DNA of 64,000 nucleotides from Sodiomyces alkalinus F11 (lineage: Eukaryota > Ascomycota > Sordariomycetes > Glomerellales > Plectosphaerellaceae), in contig NW_021167082.1 of assembly GCF_003711515.1 (NCBI RefSeq), positions 1,791,691 to 1,855,690 on the forward strand. The letters run 5' to 3'. Below, one piece after another: positions 41,850-52,965 of the stretch. Within the stretch, counting starts at the first letter, position 1. Every line of letters starts with the position of its first letter. The translations under genes were made by a program, and so were the position numbers. Below the pieces are notes generated by a model. The model worked only from the letters and a program-made list of their open reading frames with translations. It did not search any database and had not been told where the DNA came from.

Positions 41850-44800
41850 CTTTATATACTATTATAAGGGCCCGTTATTCGACTATACTAGACCGTGTTT
41901 CTTCTCGAATTCTTCGAGTACTTATATATCTCGTAGGCTCTTAATCGGTTCCTATATTAGTTCTACGTAACCCTCCTATCGCACTAGCACTTCCCGGACC
42001 TTACCGCGACCTCGCCTTCGGGTACGGGCGTAAAGGACTTCCTCTGCTACCTATTCCTCCTCCCTATCTAGCCCTTTACGGATAAGTAGTAGCTAGGGGT
42101 CTATTATCGTTTACCCTAATAAAGGGTTATAGTCGGCTCGTTATAGGAGATCCACATAGAAACGGTTATAGATCTACGAGGGGATACTTAGTTCCACGAC
42201 GTAGGAGTTAACGACCTTCGTGACCTTATATTTATAGTAGAGCTAGGTAAGTTTCTTTAAGGGCCGTAGCGAGGAGTAGTTACCGATATCTAACTATATA
42301 AGGTCGTCCTTTTCGAACCTCTTAGTAGGGTAGCACCGATAATTTACCGACTCCTCTTAGCGTAGTTATATAGCGGCTATCGCGGCTTATACGAACTAGG
42401 TGGCTTCCTTAAGGCGACTTAGTAAGTCTTACGCGGAGGCCTTACGTTTATCGGTTAGCGTAGTCTTATTAACTTAAAGAGGGTTCGCGTAGTACCCGTA
42501 GTATAGGAAGAACGGGCTTATTTAGATTATCGAATTTACCCGGTTATTTAGGACTAGCTATACTATTAGTAGTAGCGTATCCTAATCGTCTTAGGCGTAA
42601 TAGGTATACGCTTATCGGTAGGCTTAGACTTCTTAGTTAATATATTCGGGACCTCCGTCTATCTAAAGGTAGTATATAGTGCTTAGTCGCTATTTAATAC
42701 CCGCGAGTTTATAAAAGTATCGCTAAAAGCGGCTAGTCTAGTTTAACCTCTTATCGCTAACGATAGACTTCGGTATTCTATAGAACCTATAATAGTATAG
42801 TAAGAATCGTTTAGTATAGACTTCGGTATCTATAGTATTTATCGCTTCTAGCGTCACCGATTTTAAGAGTTAGTCGGTAATTACCTATAGGTATCTATAC
42901 TTACCCTTACGGGTAGGTAGTAGGTCCGTTATAAAGTCTATCGCGATATCGTAGAAGATTCGCTCCGGTATAGGGAGTAAGCGTAGTAGTCCTCTCTTCG
43001 CGCCCCTCTATATATAGCTAGCTCGGTACGTACCGTAATTCCGTATAAATCTTCTAATATCTTAATTTATTCTAGGCCAGAAAAACTAACGGGCGATTAA
43101 AGTGATAGTATTATCCCTACCTAAGTGTCCGCTAACTACTAAGTTATAGATCGCTTATATAAGACGGCCTTATAGCGGGTGGCTAACCCGGTTTTCGCTA
43201 TCCCCTAACATCTATAGGCGGTCACGAAATATTAGCTAACCTTAGTCGATTCTATACTCGGCGATCTATATCTTAAGCTCTAGCTCGGGAGGAAAACTCC
43301 GTTCTCCCGCTACTATAGCGGTAAGGCTCCCTTAATAGCGCTTATCGGTAGCCCTAGCTTTATCCTATAATCGCTATAGATCAGGGTCTACTTTAAAGAC
43401 TATAGTTAGCTCTAGTAATATTACTCTTACTAGGTATACCCGGGGGGCGATAGCTATATCGGGGATTATCTAGATATACCTCCCCTACTCTCGGATATCG
43501 GAAGAATCCTTAAGTATATCCTACTCTTAACGTAAAAGCGCGTTAGCCGCGATATTATCGGCCCCTTATTTATACTCTAACACGAAGTTATCCTAGGCGA
43601 GCTTAGCTATCTAGCGACTCTAGCGCTCGGTTAGGGCCCTCTTAGTTATAAAGTATTCGAATACTTTATAATCGGAGTAAATCTAAAACCGGCCGTTACC
43701 TATAAGCTCGGCTTTCTAAGCCTATAGGTAGTCTATAATCGCTAGTATATCCTTATCGTGAATCGGGTAATTATACTCGGCGGAGTTAAGACGGGGTGAG
43801 TAGTATACGATAACGCACCTATATCCTTATTTATCTTCCTGCACGAATATACCACCTAGCGCGAACCCTAAGTAATCCGTTTCTAGCTAAGTCTTCCTTC
43901 TAGGTTACTATTATTATAGGTAAGGCTCTTCCTAAAACCTCTACTTTAGCTCCTTAAAGGCTGCCTCTTATAGGGGGCCCTCATAGAACAGGACGTTCTT
44001 CTTCGTTAGGGCCGTGAGTAGCGCTATAACGGCTACGAAGTCGCGGATAAATATTCTATAGAAGTTAGCGAACCCTAGGAAACTTCGCACGCTAGTCGCG
44101 GAGACCGGCGTTTTCTATTCTACGATAGCCCTAAGTTTCTCGGGGTCGTAAAACACCCCTTTTTCCGCCGTAACGATAAACCCTAGGTACTTAACCGTCT
44201 TAACGCTAAACTTGTACTTCTTCGAGTCGAGGTTTAGTCTAGTATCTACGAGGGCACTAAGCACTCGCTATACCTTCTCCTTATAGTTCTTATAAGATCC
44301 GTCTAAGTAGATTAGGATATTATCTATATATGCGGAGACGAAATCGTTAAGCAACTCCCGTAGCGACAAGATAATATATCGCTAAAATATCGTAGGCGCG
44401 CCGGTTAGCCTAAAAGGGCATACTAACCACTTAAATAGTCTAAATCGAGTACGGAATATAGTCTTATACTTATGCCTAGGAGCTATCCGTATGTTATAGA
44501 AGGCGGCGACGATATCTAATTTAGTAAACTACTTCGCCTTAGCTAGGTTATATAAGGTCTCTATAATTAAGGGGAGTAGGTAGCGATCTCGCTAAGTAAT
44601 TGTATTTAGGGCGCGGTAGTCGTAGTAAAATCGGAGGCCGCCTCCTAGCTTCCCCACGAATAATACGGGCGCGGCGGCCGCTAAGCTACTTACATGAATA
44701 AATCCCTCATCTATTAGGTCCGTTATCGTCTTCCGTAATACGAGGAGCTCTTTATATAATATATTATAAAGCGGGCCCTATAATAAGGCTTATTCGTTAC

Positions 44801-45665
44801 TACTATTATCCTTCTATAAGTGGACCTCCTAGTCGGTGCTAGGTTAGTATAAGGGCAGGCATATAGAGTGCGAAGGCGTAAATAAGTCGCCGAACTCTCG
44901 TATAACACCCTTAGGGACGTATTCTCGCGGGTCTACTAGTTCCTTCGTGCTTAAGGCCTTTTCGATATCATTTAACGATATAGCCCGTAAGCCCTCTTCC
45001 TATCTTTTTCCTCTCTGGTACCGTAATCGTCTATATAGCCCTATAAATATAAGCCCCGTTACTAGTACTATAGTACGGATCTCTCGTACTACCTTCGGCT
45101 CCTTTTCGCCCTAGAGTCGGATATCGATATTGGCTACTCCGTGGCGGAGCCTTTATTTCTTAGCGTGGAGGACTATATTATTATATTCTATCTATAAAAG
45201 CCTAAGGAAGAGATCCTAATCTAGACCTAGCACTATATACGCGAAAACGCGCTCGGTATACCCTTATATATCTAGCGTAAAGACTACGATACTAGCGCTA
45301 CTAGCTAGTTTAGTCTTATCTGAGAAGCCTTTTAGTAGTCGTTTCGTCTTATCGATTAACGGTAGGCGTATTTTTTAAGTAAACTTCTTATTCATAGCGG
45401 TATAGCAGTTATAACCTATATCTATAAAAGCGTTTATTAACCTACTACTATTAACTCTTACTTAGATTAATACTAACTCGCTCCGTAATAGCGGTTTAAA
45501 CTCCTCCTACTCGCGTTACTCTTACACTATCGGCTCCGGTACCCGATTTCGTATTAGAGCTACTCTTTTTCCGAGTCTTCGGTATCTTCGGGAACGTTTT
45601 CGGATTCCTCCCCTTAAGGGGATATTCGGGCCACTATATCCTTTTTACTTTTATAGTAAAGTTAA
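41850..45665 (-). pseudogene. Gypsy-2 copy A pol remnant with chromodomain
   Basis: Read right to left: the partial zinc knuckle at 45,665; a protease region (about 45,400); reverse transcriptase with a Y-x-D-N-I-L-I-Y-type active-site block near 44,310; RNase H (about 44,000-43,600); integrase (about 43,200-42,300); and a chromodomain ending EEFEKKHG near 41,880. Protein text matches copy B at 60,600-64,000 closely across this range. Inactive through stops. Confidence 0.85.
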
Positions 45666-48600
45666 ATACTATAATTACGATAAAACAGGCCACTTCGTGT
45701 GTAATTACTAATAGCCTAAGAGAGAACGATTATAATAATAGGCTAATACGATTAGAAAAGAGAAACCATAGAAGGAAATTAACGCTATTAGATACCTGAA
45801 AATTTATAGGGATAAAATATTACACGCTAACCTCTATTAGATAACCTATTACGATAACTATTATCTAGTATACTAATTAAAGAAGGACGGAGCTAGATAT
45901 TACCCTAAAAGACCCTAGAAGATACTCGCTATAGTATCTAGTAACGAGTACGATAACGATTATAGCCTTAAAATCCCCGACTAGGATAATAATAGACTAG
46001 CTTTATAAACCACCGCAGAAATCCTTTAAGAATACGGATAGACGAAAGAAAAAGCTAAAAGATAGAAGCAGATCTTAGAGATCCAGAAGAAATAGGAAGT
46101 CCACACGAATACTAGTAGTGGAGGCTTTAGCGCCCTCTAGGAAGTAGGACTTACTCCCGAAGAGAAACACTAACTTAAAAAAGAAGATTATACACGTTAT
46201 ATATAGGAGGAAATCGCTAAACTCGAAGAATAAGATTAGGAAACGGAGTCTAATAGAGTTCCGGATAATAACACAAACTTCTAGTATTAACTTATAGAAG
46301 TAGCCGACCTAATCGAAGAAGAAGCTATCTAGCTACGGATACTTAATTAGCTCGCGGAAGAACCCCTTAGATAAACCCACTAAGTCCGTTTTACTAAACT
46401 TAGCTTTAATAACGCTTACCGTAAAGTACCTACGGATACTAGCGAAGAATAGTAATAAACTATATATTAGCGACCTTATTATACTTAGAAAGACTAAGAC
46501 ACCTTTACCGGCCTAATAATAAGCCTATAAGGACTAGGTAATTAACCACCCGAGTACTAAACGTATAAGAGAGGATAAATAATACACGCTAACTATCCAG
46601 GCTATAGCTTAATCCTTTAGGTAAATTATATCGAGGATATATACCCTATATATAAGAAACGTAAATAGGCTAATAACTTCTAGCCACGGAATAAAGAACG
46701 AACCCTAGAAGATAGAGTCTATTTAAAAAGATAATATAACGATTAGGTTATCACGGAGACTAAGGATAAAGGACACGAGATTCGCCTCTAACCACCTAGA
46801 TATAACTACTATGAATACTGGTTAAACGAATATAAAACCACTAGCTATATAGTACACGCTACAAAGAAAATCCGATAACTAGAATAAGACTAAAAAGCTT
46901 AGGAATCACGCTTCTAGGCCCTTAATAAACGCCTACGATAGATAGAATAGCTCTTAATCTAGTATAGGTTCTTAGATAAAGAAATACCCCTCGAACACCG
47001 AGCTAAACGGGTAAAAAACTAGGAGTATACTATTATAAGGAGCATACGAGAGGCACTTAACAGATATACTCTATAACACGTAGTAGTATAGGGCACTACT
47101 ACGTTAGAATACGACTTAATAAATATAAGATAAACGTATTATTAGATATAGGCGTAGCAGGAAACTTTATCTTACTAGTAGCGGTGAGAAAGTTCTTTAT
47201 ACCCTAGGTTAGAAAACACCTAGAAAACGAGTATAAAATTACTCCGTATACGGGAAAGAACTAGTCCTAAGAAGAAGTTATTATTAGCTAGGAGACTATA
47301 TATCTTTAGGTTAAAATTCAGAATAAGACTAAAGTAATAAAGTTCGATATATACGATATAGGCTATAAGGACGTTATCCTTAGTAAGCTATAGTTTAACG
47401 AGTAGAATCCCGATATAGACTAAAAGCTTAGCTAGCTTTAGTGGAGATTAGAGAGTAAGTAGAAGACCACGAAGGAAACCTTACCCGATCCTAATATCCG
47501 TTAAAAATAGCAGAAAGACTTACCGATAAAGGAGCCTTAGGGAGACTTAAATAGCCGCTAAAAGTTAGGGACTAAGGCGAGAAAAGACCGAAAGACGTTA
47601 AGATAATAGCGACGGCACGATAACCGACGTATAATAAATATTATTAAAGGAATCTATTAGATTATCTAAGCAGAGAAAGGACTCGTAGAAGGCGATTATA
47701 ATAGACTCGCTAAGGTATTACTAGAATACCGTAAATACGGAAAGCTATTTACCGAAAATCTAAAGACTAGATTACCGAAATATCGATACTACGATCACGA
47801 GATACCCTTTAAGGAAGGTATATACCCGAAATTCTTTCTAATCTACGGACTAAACTAAAAGGAATTAGATACCTTAGAAGAATATCTTAAAGAAACACTA
47901 GTAAAAGGCTATATCAGGGTATTATAATTACCGGCAGGATACCCTATCCTATTTATACTAAAGAAAAACGGTAAACTACGATTATATATCGACTATTAAT
48001 AACTTAACGATATAACTATTAAGAACCGCTACCTACTACCTCTTATCTCGGAGATATAAGATTAGTTAGTTAGAGTATAAGAGTTTATAGTACTCGACTT
48101 AAAAAAAGCCTATAACTTAATTAGGATTAAGGAAGGAGAAGAGTGGAAAATAGTATTCCGAATAAAGCGAGGATATTTCGAGTACCTTATAATACCCTTT
48201 AGATTAATAAATACGCCGGTATTATTCTAAACGCTTATTAACGATATCCTAAGGAACTATCTAGACTATTTCGTTATAGTATACCTAGACGATATCCTTA
48301 TCTTCTTTAAAATACTCGAAGAATACCGATAACACGTTTACACGATCCTATAACTCCTATAAAACGCCGACCTACTAGTTAAACCAGAAAAAGTGTAATT
48401 CTACACGTAAGAAGTTAACTTTTTAGGGTATATAATATAACCTAACGAAATCTATATAGATAAGGCGAAAATCTAATACGTCTCTAAGTAGCTATAACCG
48501 TAGAACGTTCACGATATTCAGTCTTTCCTCGGACTCGTTAACTACTATTAACGGTTTATTAAGGACTATAGTAAGATTACTATCCCCTTAACTAAAGTAA

Positions 48601-50461
48601 CTAAAAAGAGCCTTAACTTTAACTAGAACGAAAGAATAGAAGATATATTCTAAGCCCTTAAAGGAAGGGTTACTAGCGAACCTATCTTAGTAATACTAGA
48701 CCCCGATAAAGAATACGAACTCGAAATAGACGTATCCGACTAGGCTCTAGGAGTATAACTCGGGTAACACGACGTAGAAGGAAGACTATATCCTATAGCC
48801 TTTATATCCAAAAAACTCAGTAGACTAGAACTTAACTATTAGATCTATAATAAAGAGCTAATAGCTATTATCAAAGCCTTTAAAGAATAGAGACTATATC
48901 TATTAGGAATAAAATACCCGGTATAGGTCTATACGGATTATAAGAACCTCGTATAGTTCACTACTACTAAGGTTCTTAATAAACAATACATCCGATAGGC
49001 AGAATTCCTATCCGAATTTAACTTCTATATTGAATATATAAAAGGAAGCGAAAATAGTCGCGTAGACGCACTTAGCCGACTAGGAATACCTGATAAATCA
49101 CCTAAACTATAAGCTATACTCTAATAGGAAGGAGAAGCTCTTATCCTTAAATACAGAGAAATAAACAGTATAGATCGAATAACCGATACCACGTTTAAAG
49201 AAGCACACGCCTCACTAAGACATAGATATTAAGGAGTTTATAAGACCTACCGCCGATTACGATAATAATACAGCTATATAAGAACTAAAGAACGAGTTAG
49301 GGACTTTATTCGTAACTATTATATTTACTAGAAAGCAAAGAGTAGCCGATATAAACCTTACGGACTACTAAAGCCACTACTAGTAGTAAATAAACCTTAG
49401 GAGTTAATCACGATAGACTTCGTAAGAGGATTTCCGATATCTAAAGATCCGGTAATAAGAATCGCCTACGATAGCGTATTCGTAATCGTTAACCGATTCA
49501 CGAAATACACTCTTTATATTCTATATATTAAAAACACTATAATAGAGGAACTAGCTAGTATCTTCCTCGACCGCCTAATCCGGGATCATAGTATACCACA
49601 CGAGATTATTATAGATAAAGATAAATTATTCACTAGTAATTTCTGGAAAGCAGTTATAAGCTAGCTAGGGGCGAAATATAAGTACTTAATAGCATTTTAC
49701 CCTATAACCGACGGATAAACCGAAATGATAAACTAAATTCTAGAATAATACCTACGATACTACGTAGGATATAAGTAAGATAATTAGGTATAATACCTAC
49801 CGCTTATATAATTCGTATATAATAGCTTGTTAAACGTGTTAATAAAGAAAACACTATTCGAAGTAAACTACGGATATAACCCGATAGTATTTAGGAAACC
49901 TTTAAAAGGACTAAATACGCTAAAAGTAATAAAAACAGTTAAAAGCATAAAAAAACTATACGAAGAACTACGAACCGACCTAGAGATAGTTAGAACACGA
50001 ATAAGTAAATACGCGAATTAATCAAGGATTAAGGGACTAACCCTTTTAAGGGGGGACCGCGTCTACCTTATTCGTAAAAACATAAAAACATAATAACTAA
50101 GCGATAAATTGGATTTTAAAAAACTAGTACTATTCGAAATCTTAGAGAAAAAATCAGATACGAACTATATCCTGTCACTACCTCCGATAATAAGGATACA
50201 TAATAATTTCCATATTTTACTACTCGAACCAGTATTAAAAAATATAAAAATAATATAAAACACGATCGTAGTCGATACTAGCGACGTGTATAAAGCAGAA
50301 TAAATCCTCGATTATCGAGAGATACTAGATAGCACCGAATATTTTATTAAGTGGAAAAACTACGACTATAGCGATAATATATAGGAACCTAAGAATAATC
50401 TAATTAATTATAAATAACTCCTAGAGCAATACCGATAAAACACTATCAGAACCCAGAACTA
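45666..50461 (+). pseudogene. Gypsy-3 pol remnant with chromodomain
   Basis: Starts with a zinc knuckle YNYDKTGHFVCNY (first Cys altered). A long charged region (about 45,800-47,050) is followed by a protease region, then reverse transcriptase (YLDDILIFF near 48,282-48,308), RNase H (YELEIDVSDQALGVQLGQ, then YPIAFISKKL), the RVDALSRL block near 49,070, integrase (ITIDFVRGFPISK near 49,410 and IIIDKDKLF near 49,600) and a chromodomain (ILDYREILDSTEYFIKWKNY near 50,300-50,370). A short unbroken stretch at 49,827-50,021 is part of the integrase C-terminal region. Elsewhere TAG/TAA stops interrupt it. Confidence 0.87.
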
Positions 50462-50571
50462 GACGCCGCGGTTTACGTAAAATTAATATCCGAAGAATCA
50501 CCGGTACCCTATAACACACTAAACTCCGCTAGTACCGAAGGATATAAGACTATATCCGAATATATAGTATT

Positions 50572-51123
50572 CTAATTATCTATAAAACTATTAGGAAGGT
50601 GCTTAGAGGACGAAGAAGGAGGACGACTACTAAAGGGCCGCTCACGCTCCCGGTCGGCCTTTTCCCTCTCCACACTATCGATACCTTAGGAGACTACCCT
50701 TATTATCTTCTTAAACCATAGTTTCTTCTATTTCCTTAAACGTTAAACCTTGGCTATCGATTACGTAAGCTTGTCTTCGGCGGCTTCGAGTTCCGCCTCC
50801 ACCTTCGAATAATTATCCCCGATCTTACGTAGTTATAAAGGGGTTAGCCCCTTAGTATCGTAACGGGACTGATTATTTTTAACGTAGCTAAGATAGCGGG
50901 AGGAGTCAGACGAGGTCGCGCACGATAACTTCTTTTCGGGATAGAAGGAATAAGGACGATCTATAGCGGAAGGGTTCTGGAGAAGGAGCTATAAAAGAAC
51001 GTTACGCCTCTCGGTTTTAGGGTAACGCGAGGAAGATTTATTAACGCGACCTGATATAGTGGAAGGACGGTTAGTGGGGAGGGAAGTAAGAAATACTCTA
51101 AGGAGCGGGGGGCATATACTTAT
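50572..51123 (-). pseudogene. Antisense accessory ORF of Gypsy-3 (X3), RIP-degraded
   Basis: A minus-strand frame of 184 codons. The start is probably one of two ATA codons (51,121-51,123 or 51,115-51,117) and the end is TAG at 50,572. It lies tail-to-tail with Gypsy-3 pol, about 110 bp from it, and begins about 37 bp inside the 3' LTR. The N-terminal part is Ser/Pro/Arg-rich. The C-terminal part is a charged helix with coiled-coil character: KVEAELEAAEDKLTQSIAKV followed by RLRKQKKLWFKKIIRVVSQG and a Glu/Arg-rich tail. The R-L-R-K-Q-K-x-L-W-F block resembles text I recall from predicted proteins of unknown function in many filamentous ascomycetes. That resemblance is from memory and unverified. 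Interruptions are TAG/TAA only. Confidence 0.6.
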
Positions 51124-51159
51124 AGATACTAGGGCAGTAACCTAGAGGAGGGGAGGTAA

Positions 51160-51575
51160 TATTACGGCCAACAAAACAAGGCCCGAGGACAGGCCTACTA
51201 CGGAACCCTAAGCCTTAGGTACGAATATAGTAAAGGAAGGATAAGCGGATTCAGAGGGTTACGTGCGAAGACACGTGACCACTGGATCGAAGGACTTAAT
51301 GGATAATCCCTATAATCCGGATAGATTATCCAGAATAACCTACGATCCTGGGAGAATCATAGCAGAAGAATATCGATCCAGGGAGTAGGAACGTATATAT
51401 ATACCAGAGTATCTTAGGTCTTACTTCTACTAGAGAACAAGACATCGATCAATCTAAGTCTTCACCTGGACTACTATTCTACACTTAAACCTACCTTATA
51501 AAGAAGACGCCTAGTCTTTACGACGTAATTACGACTAGACCACTACGAACAACAGTTACTGCTCTTTAGTTAACA
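51160..51575 (+). repeat. Gypsy-3 3' LTR
   Basis: Begins TATTACGGCC (TGTTACGGCC before RIP) right after the polypurine tract and ends TTTAGTTAACA. No partner LTR is in the window, so the 416-bp length is inferred from end motifs. It keeps far more CA/TG (for example GAAGACACGTGACCACTGG) than the surrounding DNA. Confidence 0.65.
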
Positions 51576-51664
51576 TCCTCTTCTTATTTTAAACTAAAAC
51601 CTCGATACTAGTTCCCTATCGTCCGCTATACTATAAAGGACCGGAAGCCGTTATAATAAGGACT

Positions 51665-52287
51665 TACCTTATTATAAGGCTTACTACCTTATATGTAGTA
51701 GTAATTATATTTAGCGGATCGTTCTACGAATATAGCTATATTCGCTATCGCTCGCTAAGGAACTAATAAAGGGTTAACTTACTTTTAGTAAATCGATATA
51801 AATACAAAATAATAGGGGTAACGGTGAAATCTATCTCGGTATACTAATACCGGGTATAATAGTCGTTTAGCTCCAGTAAAGGGCCGCTATAACCTATATT
51901 ATTTATATCCCCGCGAATAACGGGCTAAGGAGCAGTTATTATACTACTAGGCATTAATAAAGCGGTAGGGGGAGTAGTCGGAGGGGTAGTAGGAAGGGCG
52001 GTCTAAGGCGCGGTTAGGGGGGCTATAGTCGGAGCTAGCGTTAGGATAGTCTTAGGCGTAGTAGTAACGGAGGTAGTAAAATTATTATTAGTCCCTAAGG
52101 AACCGGCCGGTAATAAGGTCGCACCACCACCACTACCGCTAGTAGTAGTACTACTACTGCCGGTGGTCTTCGCGCGCTTAGGGGCCCTCTTAGTAGCACC
52201 CCTAGCCTTTCGCTTACTACCCGCGGCGGGGGCACTACCACTAGCGCTAGTAACGGCGGTATTCTTAGGAGCCCTTTTAGGAGGTAT
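51665..52287 (-). pseudogene. Second copy of antisense ORF X1 (partial)
   Basis: Minus-strand frame starting at ATA (52,285-52,287), matching X1 at 33,289. The shared text includes GSKRKARG, TKRAPKRAKTTGSS, SLGTNNN, PVIRGDI, YSGPL and TKSK. A Thr/Pro linker is about 8 residues longer than in X1 and the frame is retained. Again only TAA/TAG interrupt. The 3' half is lost at the truncation. Confidence 0.6.
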
Positions 52288-52965
52288 ATTAACGAATTAA
52301 GGGCGAGCTATTAAATCGTTAGTCTTCTAATAAAGATAAGTGTATAGGGAAGATAAAGAAGCCTTATAGATAGAATTATATTATTATAAAAAGAGAATTA
52401 ATTAACTAGGGGTATCCTTAATAGGCGTTAGCTAATATCTAACTATTAATAATATATATAACGCCGAGTTTATAACCGAGGAACGTAAAGGACCTAATCC
52501 TTATTAACGCTTCGATTAATAGAAGATTAATAGCGTTATAGCCGGGGTTTACCTTACCTACTATAACCTAAAAACTAAGGTTATTATAATAGCTTAAAAG
52601 GAATAAAAAGAGAATTATGGGATTTTAGAAGGTATAAGATAATATCTATAGCCTATAGGGCCGCTATACCTTCCATTTTATCTTATTAAGTAATACGTAA
52701 GAGCACTTACCTTCCCGAGTTACTATATTTATAGAATAAAGGCGGCTAAGATATTAGCCACCTATACGATAGTTATTAAAAGGCTATTATTTATAGACTA
52801 TCTAACTATTAAAGCCCTATAACTCTTTAAGATATAAATAATACTCTTAGTTAAGAGAATAAATTAATAAAGGATTTTAAACTAGATACCCTTTAGGTAC
52901 TTCATAACGGGATATCTACTAACCCACGATAGGTTCTTATCTCTAAAAGAATAGCCTATATAGTT
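51665..52965 (+). mobile_element. Inverted Gypsy-1 3' fragment
   Basis: Reverse-complement homology to about 32,625-33,870 of Gypsy-1, covering the 5' part of the antisense frame and the region between it and the 3' LTR. It is truncated on both sides, by sequence next to the Gypsy-3 LTR on the left and the gag-protease remnant on the right. Differences from Gypsy-1 include in-frame length changes, so it is a diverged copy and not a recent duplicate. Confidence 0.75.

Larger units (their letters stand above)
39921..45665 (-). mobile_element. Gypsy-2 copy A, 5'-truncated chromovirus
   Basis: Minus-strand Gypsy element with its 3' LTR at 39,921-40,128. A second copy of the family runs in the opposite orientation from 59,339. 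Copy A ends abruptly at about 45,665, inside the zinc-knuckle coding region, where Gypsy-3 begins; its gag and 5' LTR are missing. It contains a plus-strand antisense frame between pol and the 3' LTR. Confidence 0.85.
45666..51575 (+). mobile_element. Gypsy-3 chromovirus, 5'-truncated
   Basis: Plus-strand Gypsy element distinct from Gypsy-1 and Gypsy-2. It begins inside its zinc knuckle at the head-to-head junction with Gypsy-2 copy A and ends with a 416-bp 3' LTR at 51,160-51,575. A polypurine tract, AGAGGAGGGGAGG, precedes the LTR. A minus-strand antisense frame (50,572-51,123) lies between pol and the LTR. Confidence 0.85.

Noticed and set aside
52330..52965. Reading the protease frame of the gag-protease remnant on into the inverted Gypsy-1 fragment
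   Set aside because: Homology to Gypsy-1 starts at about 52,965, so continuation past it is a chance fusion; absence of TGA stops is expected from TG depletion.
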